A stretch of DNA of 64,000 bases from Acanthosoma haemorrhoidale (GCA_930367205.1 OV884009.1:101515189-101579188), one strand, 5' to 3'. Shown: positions 35,040-47,565, counted from the stretch's first letter. Made by a program: numbers and translations. Notes: a model not told the origin generated them from the letters alone.

Positions 35040-37850
35040 AAAAATAATTGATATATAAATATTTGATGAAATTAAATGGAATGGAACTAACCACATACAG
35101 AAATCAATTATTATTTAATGCTATGTTAAAGTGTGGTTCCCACATTTCATATTTGGAAAGTATGATGAACTTTTGATGAAAAAACAGATGAAAAATCGTC
35201 TGCATTTTATAACACATTTCTTCACAAAGGAAACGAAACAACCTTATATGTACGGTACTTACAGTAAATAAACATAAATATAGTAAGCAGTACATTAAAC
35301 ACTTGTTGTTCAGCGTTAGTGAACCCTATAACCCACACATCTCTTTTTTTAATTTTCTTTTCATACTTTATTTCCAGATTTTGTCCATTAATCTACTTTA
35401 GCTATTAACCTATTCTCATGTCTGATACATTAGGATATCTCGGAGTACAGGTCGTTACACTACCACCTCACAATCTATGATATAGCTACTAAAAATCCCA
35501 TATTAAAAATAAATCATATCCGACAAGTAAATACAGTATAACAAGTAAACCATAAGTAACAATTAGGTCATATATAATAACTAAATCGTATATTAGTTGT
35601 AAACTATTTTCAATTACATTGTTGCTTCTTGCATTTCCCCCCCATGGATATGTTTACTTATTATTAAAACTAAGCGGCCTAATCTAGTTACGAATATGTG
35701 ATGTGTAACTGTAGAATCCATTGGTGAAAGGATACCGTTGTAGAATAGTAGAAAAAAGTCGGGCAAGGAAGTTGTGAGAGATAGAATTAAATACTAGAGG
35801 TTAACGAGCGAATGCCAGGAGACAGCTGTTGCCCTCTCTCTAAAGAAATGCAATAACATTTTGCCTCCCGCAGCTCCAAGCAGCAGAGTGGAAACTTTAA
35901 TAGTAATTAAAACTTTTATAACAGGTTCAGTGGCTGGCTGAGATGGGAGGGGACAGGGGACTGCAATAAATATTACATATTTGCCTTTTGTTCGCCCAGT
36001 CAGAGAATCCGGTTTCCCATTTCAAATAATCTTGTTTTCTCTAGGTCAGCCCTAATTTAATAAATCCATTCACTTTTTCTTTCCAATTAAAAAAGAAAGG
36101 AAAAAATAAAATAAATTCCAGTTATGGAGAAGCATCTTTAGAATAGGAAACAAGAAAAAACAAAAACTTAATATAGCTAGAAGATAATTTTATTTTTAAT
36201 ATTTTTCAAATCATACACAGGCTGCCTCAAAACTAATTTAAAGTCTATGTTTTAGAGTTCCATAAGAGTGTTTAGAAATTCAGATAGCTTTCATCTGATT
36301 TTGTTCTTTAATCAATCAAACTGTTTTTACATATCCCTTGAGACCTAACTGAAGTTGACACGACTGGCTGTAGAGCTGCAGAGCTGTAGAGGAATAACAG
36401 GTATAAGTGGATGTGACCTCAGCCAGAAACATTAGCTCGCTCTAGTCAAATGAATACAACAATATAGCCTGTTGTATTGGCCTTGTGTTCTTAATGCTGG
36501 TTTGGTTAGGGATTATATTTCCTGTCTATTGACACATTAGCTTTGTGGTCAGAAACTACTGAGGCACCTACGAAACAAAGTTGATATTGTGAATAACCTC
36601 TAGGTTGGATAGAGCAACCCACTTAGTAATCATAACCTTTAGAGATATTCTCCATGATTTTCAACAAACAGTATATATGTAGTATAGTATATTTGTCACC
36701 TCAAGCTCAACTGTACTGTGAGTTACCTAATTTTTTTGCTGTGATCGCGTTTTCGCTATAGGCTTTTGGATAAAACTGATTTAAAAATATCTGTGCTTAT
36801 ACCTAATGATTTTGGAATGTTCACTATGACTATCTTAACTACATTAACTCCTAATATTCATAAATTAGAGAATTAGCATAGTGAAGCTAAATACGATGGG
36901 ATCTACTCTCAAACAGGTAATCCCAGTCTCAGGGCTGTTATAAAAGGGTGACAACTTTCAGAAAACCAACACCTAAACAACGCATAAAAGCAGTTTGCTA
37001 ATAACCTGCCAAAATTGAAAATAAACCTCTGATTTGGGGTTTGTATTTCTTAAATGATGGAAGTCAATAAGGGTCGCTATAACATGAAAAATAAAAATGC
37101 CTAGAAACTAATTGTTTAACGTTGTTATCGATTTGGTAAGCAGCATTTGCATATCCACTCCCACGATGAAGGGAATAATAACGAACAAATTCCAGCCTTC
37201 ATCCCGATGTATTTGACCTTTTAATATCGAGAGTTAAAATAATGCTGGTTTAAAGCTCATCTCCCTTTAGACATAAAACATTTACATTCCACCTCGTTGG
37301 CGTTAGTTCTTTTGCAAAACGCTCTTTAATTAAATTCTATTCAAAATTAAACGAGATAAGTGAGTTAGAAAACCTGTTGCCAGTTGCCTTGCGAAGAATA
37401 ATGGAGTGGGTCTGTATTCAGTGGTAACCCGCTCTGCTAAGTAATAATCTAGCAGGGCCTCCTTGATAACATTTGGATCTCATTTTCCCATTCAGCCTTC
37501 CCTCTCCTGGAGATACGACCTTTCTTCCACCCAATCACGCTACAACTACCCTAAACCATTACTATATTTAAGTTTTTTCGGTTGACTGTCATGTGGACAA
37601 ATACAACACTACACAATATTTTGCTAAAAATTGTAATTTGCGGATTCCGAGGTTACGCTACTAAAACTATGTTTTCAATTGTTCGAATCAGAATATTTTC
37701 TTTTATTTATTTAAATGTTGTGCGATGGGAAATATTGGCATAAAAATAAAATTTGATTGAAATAAAAAATTTATGAGGGTGATTTGCATTGTATAAAACT
37801 GAAATGGGAGCGTCTGGGCATTATCATTCCAGTCTAAATGTCATGTATTT
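35040..37850. other. Unique AT-rich sequence
   Basis: No recurring repeat or coding domain was recognised. Confidence 0.4.
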
Positions 37851-37861
37851 ATTAGTCAAGA
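37851..37861 (+). repeat. Candidate target-site duplication, left
   Basis: attagtcaaga, repeated at 39036-39046. Confidence 0.65.
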
Positions 37862-39035
37862 CAAGGTTTAGTCAAAATATATTTACCACAAACCCTCCCA
37901 ATCCTACATTCCTCCCTTTCAAACAACTTCTTCCAAGACCGCTGTGGCTTAGAATATTCTAACTACTATCACATAAAAACAGGAGTTCGACAGGGCAGTC
38001 TCCTGGGTCCCATGTTCTATAACCTATACAACGCTGAAGTCCTCTCTACCCCAAAACCTTCTAGGCCACATTTACAGAAGAATCAGCAGGCTTACCATCC
38101 CAGCCAGACCCCAATTTAGCATGCCATAACCTTCAAAAACGCATTGATGAGATTGAATATTGGTGCAACCAATAAGGGATCAAAGTTAATGAAGGAAAAT
38201 ATTTCCACATTACCACTACCCTCTACCTCAAATCCTGGCCATTGTTTTTTTTTCCATTCCTCTTCGTGTATCCGAGACAGTACGGTATTTAGGCTTCCAT
38301 ATCGACATGGCACCCTCAAACGAGGCTAAAAAAACGGGAACAACTATACAGATTTCTTCGCAGGACATCCCATCTCTGATTAGAAAATAAATTGCTAATC
38401 TACAAAGTCATACTTAAGCCAATGTGAACATACATAATAGAGCTATGGGGTACAACAAAAAAGTCGAACATCAAGCGTATCCAATCCTTGCAATCAAAAG
38501 TCCTGAGAACAATAGTTAATTCCCCTTATTATGCATGCAACAAAACCCTTCATAACGATCTTAATATACCCTAAATTGTTGAACTCACCCCTTCCAAGTT
38601 CATGAAATTCCATAATAACCTAACCAACCACCTTAATCCCCTAGCGCATAATCCTCATCACACTGCACCACTCATTCATATGACCCTCCTCGGAGACTAA
38701 AACGGCAGTGGCCTCGTGACCTGCTATAAATACGTGACAGTGGTAGTCCTGGCAATGGAGAGCGTTTGTGGCTCTCGCACTCTTGGTCAGCCTCCACTGG
38801 CTTGTATCCGGTGACGCGGCTGCCGGAGGAGCGTGGGGACTTTCCAAGACTCCGCTTCGCATGTGAGGGAGGTAACAAACCTGTGCATTTCGGAGGTCTC
38901 TGGGCTGTTTGTAAATACTGTATGAATTCGCGAGTGAATGAAGAATTGTAAATATGGTATAAATGAGAACATTGATCACAATCACTTATTGCTTAATAAG
39001 GCTGATTGTAACTTTATAACAATAAAGAAGTTTCA
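37862..39035 (+). mobile_element. Longest Jockey-A copy: RT palm to 3' end
   Basis: The 5' truncated element starts in the RT fingers/palm. The plus frame reads FFQDRCGLEYSNYY then IKTGVRQGSLLGPMFYNLYN, the GVPQGSxLGP block of non-LTR RTs. The catalytic YADD-type site appears as FTEESA, so it is inactive. LQKRIDEIEYWCNQ follows, then, after frameshifts, the thumb region. The RRLKRQWPRDLL terminus is followed by a shortened 3' UTR ending near 39024. An 11-bp direct repeat attagtcaaga at 37851-37861 and 39036-39046 is a likely target-site duplication. Multiple stops and frameshifts make it a dead copy. It identifies the family as Jockey-clade. Confidence 0.9.
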
Positions 39036-39046
39036 ATTAGTCAAGA
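39036..39046 (+). repeat. Candidate target-site duplication, right
   Basis: attagtcaaga, repeated at 37851-37861. Confidence 0.65.
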
Positions 39047-39369
39047 ATTTGGGATGAATTCATTCATATTCAACGGAGTTGAAAATTCAAGAATACCCTC
39101 AATTATTATATTTGTATTATATGGACGTGAAGAAGGAAAATTATCAACATATGTTATCGAAAATTAAACAGAGCTGGAAACATATACCTCGCATAATTCA
39201 ACTCTGATGCTAAAAAGAATGGTATCTTTAACGCGTTCTTAACCTTGAAGAAAAATCAGTAGAGTTAAGTCTAGAATGGGCTCCAAGCAGGAGCTTGAGA
39301 AATGCAAACGGAGGGAATTAGCTTAATTGTCGATACATATCGCTACAGTCCTCCTTAGGGATTGTCAGG

Positions 39370-39712
39370 CAGTTGCTCCCAGGTCACCACCGCCCTATTG
39401 GAAGTGATGGCACTAACAAGAAATCGCCTCTAATGTCCCTCAGTCTATACTGCTTGCTATTTAGCATTAAACGGGCTCCTGAAACTGCCCTAGGGACTCT
39501 CTCTGATCCCTTGTTCTTAGGAAGTGACATAACCGCAGGTGAGTTTGAGAGGACTCAAGGGATTCATACATGTAACTATATTGTACGTTTGTATTTTGTA
39601 AATTCTATGTGAATAAGTGCTGTAAATATAGTACAAATGAGATAATTATTCGCAATTATCGGTTGCTCTATTACGGAAGATTGTAATTTTTTTTCAAATA
39701 AAAATTACTATA
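39370..39712 (+). mobile_element. Possible divergent Jockey-type 3' UTR
   Basis: The end of this stretch ('gtaaatatagtacaaatgaga...cgcaattat', 'ggaagattgtaattttttttcaaataaaa') parallels the Jockey-A 3' tip in order and spacing but with many differences. The upstream part is unassigned, so it could be a relative of Jockey-A. The frame at 39373-39612 is not a recognised protein. Confidence 0.35.
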
Positions 39713-40380
39713 CACCTAATTTCTATTATTATATCATACCCGAAAACGAGCAACCAGTCGGTAGTATTGTTTGATATACATTCACAATTACAGACTAATT
39801 TGTGTTTCTTTAGGGTCCTAAGAGAAGATAAACGGGCGCATGTACATGTTGCGTGAAATGACGAACCATATCTCGTAAAAGTGACATTTTTTTTTATATA
39901 GTCTAAATTATCCGAATGAGAAAATTTCAGTGAAACCCTTTTTATAAAGGGAATCTCCCTTGAAGAGAGAAGTTGAATCCTCTTAAGTAATTAAAAGTTT
40001 TTGTATTTTCTTTGAGTCTTCCAACTTGACTTTTCAGTAGATAAAACCTACTCAAGAGCAGAAACTTATTTGGTGATTATAATAATAATTATTATTATTA
40101 TTAAAATGTAGGAGGCCGACCAGCATTAATATTATTAAAGAATATCCTACTAATCATCAATAAATTACGGGGTGGTTTAAAAATGAATCGTGGGAGAAGA
40201 CCCTGTTGACTGTGCAGCAGATTATAGGCAGTATAGTTGTTATAGCTTTTAAAATTTTGTTTGTAACAAATGCTGTTTTTTTTTCTTTTTTTTTTAAATT
40301 TTAAATCTCTCAAAATTTGAAAAGAGGAATGGAGGAAAAATAAAATAACATGGAATTTATAGGAGGGACCTACTTTATTT
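39713..40380. other. AT-rich sequence with (AAT)n/(ATT)n run
   Basis: An AAT/ATT palindromic microsatellite lies at about 40078-40103. A similar run at 48004-48030 lies next to a Jockey-A tail. Confidence 0.5.
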
Positions 40381-40384
40381 GAAG

Positions 40385-40925
40385 GTTGGGTGAAGGGATT
40401 GAGGAATGTGGTATACCTCGGCTGAGGTGTAGACATCTCGGTACAGCGGTGAGATTCCACTGAAGGATGAGCTTAGAGTCTGCCTAGGCATATAGTTCTG
40501 ACTCATTCAGGGCTGGGTAGCGTTCTGTGGTGTGCCCGTCAGGGGTTTGTTGATTTCCCAAGGACCGTAATGTCCACCATCTTGTCTACTTTCCTATACC
40601 TACTAAGCTAGATGGCAATAGCTGGTAGTGGTGGGGGTCGCATGTCACGGAAGAGAGGATTCTGGCAGTGCCTCGTCCAATCGAAGAAGTTGATGTGTAG
40701 TCTTCTTATGGCTTCTGTGATGGTGGGGACCTCAAACTTTTTATGGATGTTGGAAGCCTTTATCACTCGGAAAGGGGTGTGCCACAGTGCCGAGTGCAGA
40801 ATATTGTTTTGGAACTGCTGGAGTTGATTTATGGTGCTGGTGTTGAGAAACCGGAAAAGCGGAGTTCCAAACAACAGTACTGCCCTCAAGACGCTCTGAT
40901 ATATCAGCAGTTTTAGTCACAGGGA
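40385..40925 (-). pseudogene. Second LINE family: RT C-terminus and 3' end
   Basis: The minus strand reads LLIYQSVLRAVLLFGTPLF and then INQLQQFQNNILHSALWHTPFR, followed by RLHINFFDWTRHCQNPL. This is the post-catalytic segment of Jockey/CR1-like RTs (in relatives: xIYKxxLRPxLxYGxxxW, then QxxQNKxLRxxxxAPxxxR). The ~93-codon frame is intact, but flanking parts need frame changes. The lower end near 40385 shows 'aaataaag' on the minus strand, a plausible 3' polyadenylation site. The sequence differs clearly from Jockey-A. Confidence 0.75.
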
Positions 40926-40960
40926 TACAGCCAGGCTGAAAATGAGGTTACTGGAGGCTA

Positions 40961-41170
40961 CAGTCGTCGGCGTAGTTTACGCAATGTTGTTTGTAACAGC
41001 TGCTCGAGGTTTTAGACCATATAGTTGGTGTAGTTTTTAGTATATTGTTTGTAAAAGCTGCTCAAGGTTATAGACCATATCATCGGTTTATAGAATGTTG
41101 TTTATGACAGCTGCTGGCAGTTATAGACAGTATCGTCGGTGTAGTTTCTACAATGTTATTCGTAACATTC
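40961..41170. repeat. ~58-bp tandem repeat, about four units
   Basis: Units start near 40964, 41025, 41083 and 41136 (partial). The shared core is 'tcggtgtagttt', 'atgttgtttgtaacagctgctc', 'ggttatagaccatat'. It lies directly 5' (in minus orientation) of the second LINE family's RT piece and may be part of that element. Confidence 0.78.
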
Positions 41171-41589
41171 TGTAGATCTGTTTTGTTTGTTTTAGCTCTT
41201 GCAAGTTGCTGCAATTTTACTGTGGGGAATTTTTTTTTGTTAGAGAACTTCTTTTTTAAATATTCCTTCAAGCTCATCACGCACCGTTTCTACCTTATAG
41301 GTGGGTCACAGTAAATTCCATATGTAGCGTTATGTTTGTGCGTTTTTGTGTAGGCATGGACAGTATAGTATTTATACTTACCAAATGGTGTTTCTCAATT
41401 TATTTTCTTGCCTTCTCTCTATATGAAGAACGTTAACTGGCTTATCTCGTTTTCTACTGAGACTTGCTGGTGCGAGCATGCCTTCCCATGTACACTCTCA
41501 CTAAGCTTTCATTCTCTGCATCTACCAAGAATTACTAATGTGAGGATTTTTGTGAATCTAAAGTCGCTATGTTATCATCATATCGTCTT

Positions 41590-42560
41590 TCTTGTGCATG
41601 TGTAGTTTCCTGAAGTAGTTCGTTGAACTACTCTATCTCTGCCTGTGACTCTTTTCTTTTAATACTTGGTTTAACTGTTCCATGATTTCAATTTCTATTT
41701 CTTCATTTTTTGATTCTGTATTTTCTATCGTGTTTACTCGACTTAAGGCATCTGCAATATAGTTTGATTTTCCTTCGATGTGTTTTATGTTGAATCCAAA
41801 TTCCGAATTGCGTTTTTAATGGAAAATAACCTCTGTAATGGTCTATGGTCTGTTTTCATTATATATCGTTTTCCATAGAGAAATGGCTGATAGTGTGTGC
41901 AGGAATATACAATTGCTAGTAATTCCTTTTCTGTAGTAGGGTTGTACATGTAGCGTTTGTAGTACGTAGCGTTGTTATGTGGTGGAACGTGTTTTTGAGG
42001 CAAATACAATTGGATGATCTCTCCCCTTGGAGATTTGGGAAAGCAGTGCTCCGAAAGCTACTGAACTTGCATTGGTCGTTAAAAATTAGGAAACTGAATG
42101 AACGATGCATTAATCATGTGGGTATTTAGTAAATCGAAGGTGTCTCTGTATTCCTCATGGTTGATTTCATAGTGCATTCTTATTTGTGATAATGGTTTTG
42201 CAATATGTCCATAATTGTGGATGAGTTTTCTGTAGGATCCTGTCATACCTAAAAATTGTTTAAGATCTTTTTGATTTCTGGGAAGTGGGTATTTTTATAT
42301 TGGTTCTATTCTTTCAGGATTCGTATGGATCCCGTCAGCTGTAATAATGTGGCCTTAAAAGGATTTTGTTCTTTAAGAAATTTGGTTTGATGGAGCTGGA
42401 TAGACAGTGAATGTTTGCATAATTTTTTTGAAAACCGCTTCTAGATGCTTGAGATGTTCATTACGTTCATAGAGTATGAGAAGATAATAACGATACCTAT
42501 ATACACCTGAGTGTTTATGGTACATGTTGGGGACTATTACATAAGCCAAATGACCTCTTT
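41590..42560 (-). pseudogene. Ty3/gypsy pol remnant: RT end, connection, RNase H
   Basis: Read from 42560 down on the minus strand: an RT block NEHLKHLEAVFKKIMQ (about 42470-42420), then GHIITADGIHTNPERIE and YPLPRNQKDLKQFLGMTGSY (about 42355-42220), then the RNase H segment PTTEKELLAIVYSCTHYQPF with KTDHRPLQRLFSIKN (about 41970-41840), and after a frameshift the NYIADALSR-like end near 41750. This is the canonical gypsy order RT-tether-RNase H. The YIDD region is replaced by an unreadable stretch and the integrase is absent. It differs in sequence from the gypsy family at 49.8 and 55 kb. Confidence 0.88.
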
Positions 42561-42654
42561 TTTCTGTTGAATATCTTTATTTCCAGCTTGGTTTGAGAGA
42601 CATACATATATACTACAGAAAACAGAATAATTACACAGAAGAGAATGGTTAATG

Positions 42655-42670
42655 ATCCCCCCCCCCTTAA
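42655..42670. repeat. C-tract
   Basis: A run of about ten C lies near 42657-42667. Confidence 0.6.
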
Positions 42671-42839
42671 GAGACGCCCCTATTAAATTCGTAACGATAT
42701 CCTTCATGTATAAATTCAGTTAATTACTACTAATTGTTCTAATGCTTATAAGAAAAAAATGATTTTTATGAGAAAGATCTATTTGACAACGGATTTCCAA
42801 TGTTATATATGATTTTTCCTTCAACGTATTGCAATTTGA

Positions 42840-44040
42840 GCTGATACTATATGAATTTAACTTCGATGAAATCTTCTATATTCTCTATCTTTTAAGTCCT
42901 GGTTAAGTTGTTTTCCTTCAAAAAACCAGAGAGCTCTCAGAATTATTCTTAGAATTTTATTTTGGAAAATTTTGCAGCCTTTTAAGGTTTGAATTGCCGG
43001 CAGAGGTCAAAACTTTATATTCTCAGATGACCAGTGGTCTAAGGATGGAAGATTAAAATAGCAACATCGTTTAGGTGAGATTTTCTATGCATAATGGGAA
43101 TAACACTGCTAGCCTAGAATATCCTTGGGTAAGTTTTTTACGTATGTCTCTTCCATGTCTAAGAGTGGTATAGATGGCCTCCCAGGTATCTTATAGCTTC
43201 CTTTTGGTCATTGTCCGTTTGTCTCTTTCATTGTTGAGAGTTAGCTTCGGTTGATTGGAGGGTGGTACCCGGTGAACATTTGTGTGTATTAGAATAGTTT
43301 TTGACTTGGGAAGGTACCCTGCCAGACCGTCCAGGCTGGTCTGCTCTACTTTACTTCCGTGGCTATGTCTTCATATTGGTCCAACACAATAGAGTCATCA
43401 GCGATTAATTCATGTTGTGGGCTAATGAATAATATCATGCAGATAAAAAGTGTGAAGCACCTGTATTTATACTTCTGGTTGAAGAGATATTATATTCGTT
43501 CGGAAAAGGTTCGTTCCTTGAAAAATGTTTAGAATTTTAAATAAGTAATGGGGAACATCGTTTTGTGTGTGCATGATATCTAAGATGGCGGGTATAGTTC
43601 CGCTACTAGAAAGTGTTGGCTCTGGAAGCACTGAAATGTGGATATTATGCCTGGAGCTGTAAGTTCTCGATAGGAAGTTTTTCTTATTAGTTTTCCAGCA
43701 GCCCCAGAAAATATTTTTAGTGTAAAGATCAGCTAAAGGTATTGCATGACGATTTGTTGGAAACAGATTTGCTATTTCTGCTTCCTCAATGTTTTTATTT
43801 GCAGCTTTGTAGAGTAGGTGGATTGGTATATATGATTGCGGCTACTGTCGAGTATTTTAATATCGAGTCGATATTGTTTTTTAACATTATTGCAACATCG
43901 CCAAAAGCAGTTATGAATTTTCTATCATTGTTTATAGTTCTGTATCCTGATACGCTAAATTTAATTATGTCTGAAAGGTTGGTATCTAAAAACAATTTAA
44001 TTGCATTCCTATGAGTGGTAATGCCACCAGAATTTGTTTA
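42840..44040 (-). pseudogene. Jockey-type LINE remnant B: endonuclease plus RT pieces
   Basis: Minus-strand order from 44000 down. The endonuclease N-terminal part (FSVSGYRTINNDRK, GDVAIMLKNNID) is followed by the endonuclease C-terminal part near 43690-43540 (PEPTLSSSGTIPAILDIM). RT motif C appears as ADDSIVLDQYEDIA near 43400. The late RT block (CKIFQNKILRIILRALWFF, KQLNQDLK) lies near 42985-42880. The segment between endonuclease and motif C, which should hold the RT fingers and palm, is almost entirely deleted. Frameshifts and stops occur throughout. It is a Jockey-clade relative but not Jockey-A. Confidence 0.82.
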
Positions 44041-44360
44041 ACTGTTATAATTTACGAAATGCATTTGTCATAAATGTATTTAATGCTACTAATGACGAGT
44101 TTCACGTCTGTGGAACAATAACAATCAATCCAATGGATAATGGATGTATTATTAATAACAATAGCTGATGGTTTACTGTTTGCATTACGGGCCATTGCTA
44201 ATACAGGACGTAGCAAATGAAGTAACATACTTTATTAGTTGTTCTGAAGAAAATTTAACTGGATTTTGGTGATAAAAGAAAGGAGTATTTGGTCATTAGG
44301 TCCAGTGTTAGGTTAAAGTTTATCGGTTTTGTAGCAGCCACATAAGATAGATTTTAAGTT

Positions 44361-44727
44361 ACATTGTAACCAGGTGGAGAGAAGTTTGGCTTCCCCCGCC
44401 ATGTTAGCGGTTACCTGTGGAGGGGAGCTCACTCTGCCTCGAGCCCTCTAATGGTTAAGTCAAATATTTCTACAGTTTATCTCTTTAACGTCTACCTAAA
44501 ATATCTCTGTGCCTGCATTATGCATTTGTAAAATAATATGAGTAAATTGGTCTTACCGTAGTTCTGTTTAATAGTATGAAACCTGCCACCTCCCTCCCCT
44601 GTCTAGCTGTGAGACATGTTTCTATTTTTTGTTACTTGTTTGGGAATATTTTTCACACTATTGGGGACTATTTTAAAAATAGTGGCCCCCAACGTACAGC
44701 CCGAGAAAAAAAGAAAACTAAATAATA
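44361..44727 (+). repeat. Long inverted repeat F, left arm
   Basis: Reverse-complement match to 46048-46372. Shared blocks are 'gtggaggggagctcactct', 'cgagcc.tctaatgg', 'aaacctgccacctccctcccctg', and 'attggggactattttaaaaata'. With the right arm it encloses 1.3 kb of AT-rich DNA. Confidence 0.82.
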
Positions 44728-46047
44728 ATTAGGAAATTTAGTAACATTGTATGTGCTGAAATTTATTATTGCTATTAATTGTGAATAGGAAAATTCAATA
44801 AATAATTGAATATATATTTGAATTATTAATTAAATAACAGGAAAATTATTAAATCTTTTTGTTGTACTCGTATTTAAGTCGGAAAAATTACGGAAGTAGT
44901 TTTAAATAAAAATAAAGCAACTTACGTAATATGAAATCAATAATCCCTAATGTTATCTAATCAGGGTACATGGATTAGTTGTATTGTGGATTCTAAGAAT
45001 ATTTCTCTATTTTTTTACTTTCTGTTTTATACGATACACTATTATTTACTAAATTTATATTTTCATTATTTTTGTCATCATATTTGTTCATCTTAATAAA
45101 GTTGTTTCTATATATATGTATTTATTATTACCTATAAGAAACATAGGGTATAATATATTATTAGCTTTTACTGTTTTATTTATTTTTTGTTGTACGTTTT
45201 TCTTTTTTGCTAAATTAAATTTAATGTGTAACTTCAATGATGGCTTTATTTATAAACAAGAGCGATGATGTTAGTTTTTTTTAGATTAGTGTATTGAAAA
45301 TTAGCATACAATTATTTTTAGGTAAAATGGAAAATGAAATGATTTAAAGAATCATAACAATACACCTTAACTAGCTTTTGAACTTGGATTTGAGAAATTT
45401 TATTTCCTTACCTAAAATTTTATTGAAACTTAAAATCTAATCAGAGAATTTTTGGTTCGTTGTGGAATTTATATACAATTTGAGATGGACTGAATATTTT
45501 TTAGGACCCCTACCGTCATGACTGTGTGATAAACAACATTTTGAGTATAGGTGTAAGGTAGAGCACATGTCCGTCGGTGCAGTGTAGATTCTCTCGCTCT
45601 AAGCTAAATGAATTCATAACCGGCAGGTCAACGGGGAACCGAATACACTCTTACATACAGGCCTGGAGGAAATGGCACATTTCCATATAGCCGTACAGCT
45701 GTTCAAAATTATTCCCTGGACTGTCTAAATCGCTGCATTTGAATTTTCAGCCCTTTGACCCAGAGGGACGTATACGGACCGGAATTGTTACAAGCAGCTT
45801 GTATTAGGCTATTTCCTATTGCCCGATGTCTCTTGCATAACAGCACCACGTCTCAGCAGGTTCTAACAAGGTTACTCCGTCTTAAATCCTATCTCTATTG
45901 TTAGTCTCTGAAAACATTATTAATGTGATTTCTCTCTAAAGAAGACTATGTAGTTTCTTCTGAAAAATTCCGAGGCCTCGTTTGCTTTTAACTGCATTCT
46001 ATGTATTAGCCATGTACTATTAGATTAGAAGACAGTTTTGCCTAATT
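44728..46047. other. AT-rich interior between F arms
   Basis: No coding domain was seen. It is either the loop of a foldback-type element or DNA between two inverted copies. Confidence 0.5.
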
Positions 46048-46372
46048 TTTAGTTCTCTTTTCTTCTCGGACTCCATTATTTTTAAAATAGTCCCCAATAA
46101 TGTGAAACTCCAATCAAGTAACAAAAAATGTCCCACAGCTAAACAGGGGAGGGAGGTGGCAGGTTTCGTGCTCTTCAACTGAGCTACGGCAATACTAATT
46201 TACTCATATTTATTATTTTTACAAATACAAGAGACAGGCATAGAGACATATAAGGTGGACAATAAAGTTATAAACTATAGCAATATTTGACTCTACCATT
46301 AGAAGGCTAGAGCCAGAGTGAGCTCCCCTCCACAGGAACCGGGAAGCCAAACTCCCCTCCTGATTACAATAC
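46048..46372 (-). repeat. Long inverted repeat F, right arm, with tRNA-like box A
   Basis: Complement of 44361-44727. Its minus strand contains TTGCCGTAGCTCAGTTGAAGAGC (about 46190-46167), which matches a Pol III box A (TAGCTCAGTTG). No box B follows at tRNA spacing. The equivalent site in the left arm is mutated. Confidence 0.8.
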
Positions 46373-46692
46373 ATTAATAATAGTATTTAATCTTTATGTT
46401 TTTATAATTGTACTAGTTGAGTCAAAACAGTTAGGAAAACGAAATACGTTGCATATCTGATATTTAGCAGGTTTTGCCATTCACTAAAAACATCACCAGT
46501 GCGAAATATAAAGGAAACAGGTGATATAATCTTTGAAAATTTTTTGAGATCTAGTATTGGCAGGTATTAAGTGTGGCAATACTTGTTAGTTGTGTGCGTG
46601 GGACATTTAATTGGAATTCATTTCATAACTTCTATAAGACAAACGTATGTTTATTGCGAACATTAATTTTTATACAAATCAAAAAATATTAC

Positions 46693-47562
46693 TGTAGCGA
46701 CCGCTAACTACAAAATATAAATCACCCTATACTCTAGTATATATATATATTGTGAATTGGTTATAATATATAAATTTATGTAAATAAAAGACGCAGCTGC
46801 AAAAAACTAGTTCAGAAGCCCTTGCAGAGTCAGGTAGCTCCTGGGGCTGGGTGGGTCCTGGTATAGAACAGTCAAGCGGCACCCAACCCTGCAATTTGGT
46901 TGGTCAGAGTAAAACCCCGCCCTATAGGCTGAACGCGATTGGCCAGAATAAAACATAAGCCCGTTGGCTACTTGGGGCTATACATATCCCCTAGTTTTAG
47001 CCGATAAGTCATTCTAACTATGGCTCTCTGACTGGTACTTGCAGCTGCACTGATGTTTCAAGAATTGGCCGTCTCATTTATGAAAACCTCTACATCTCTC
47101 TTTCCTAACCTCGCTATGTTTTAGTCCGGCCTTGTAAGACCCCACACTATCCTAGTAGGATTCTCTAACTTCGTCTCGCTAAAACTAGCACCTCCTTGGA
47201 AGAGATTTCTTCCTTGCTGACGACGCTCACCTAGGGCCCTACGAACTTTACCTAATAGTGTCTCCAGCCTGCCTCTCTCCGGTTCACACTCGCCTTTGGG
47301 ATCCGGGCGATTTTCGTCTACCCTCAGATACCGAGTGTGAATTCGTTGTCATTCCAAGACTACATAAACTACCTAAAATACCTACCCTATACCTCTTCTC
47401 CTGAACATAGTGCACTGTCGGGGCACATACCTATCAGATATGGAGTCAGATAGTACAGTAGTAAAACCCGTCATGAAGGAATTGTCCAGGTCATAGCCTA
47501 ATCAACCCTCACTTCGTCACTAGGTCAAGGGTAACTAGGCACCCCTACGTGACGAACCGACA
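46693..47562 (+). mobile_element. Solo-LTR-like repeat D, copy 2
   Basis: 870-bp unit with TGTAGCGACC start and GACGAACCGACA end, matching 6427-7264. The 5-bp flanks attac (46688-46692) and ataac (47563-47567) match at four of five positions, consistent with an LTR-element target duplication. It contains two inverted CCAAT motifs in a partly duplicated block (46895-46950) and a TATA-like 'ctatacatat' near 46978. No internal region or partner LTR is adjacent. Confidence 0.75.
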
Positions 47563-47565
47563 ATA

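Noticed and set aside
40101..40460. 119-codon minus frame
   Set aside because: It spans the putative 3' end of a LINE and AT-rich flank; low complexity, no domain.
43742..44014. 90-codon plus frame
   Set aside because: Antisense to the endonuclease region of the Jockey-type remnant.
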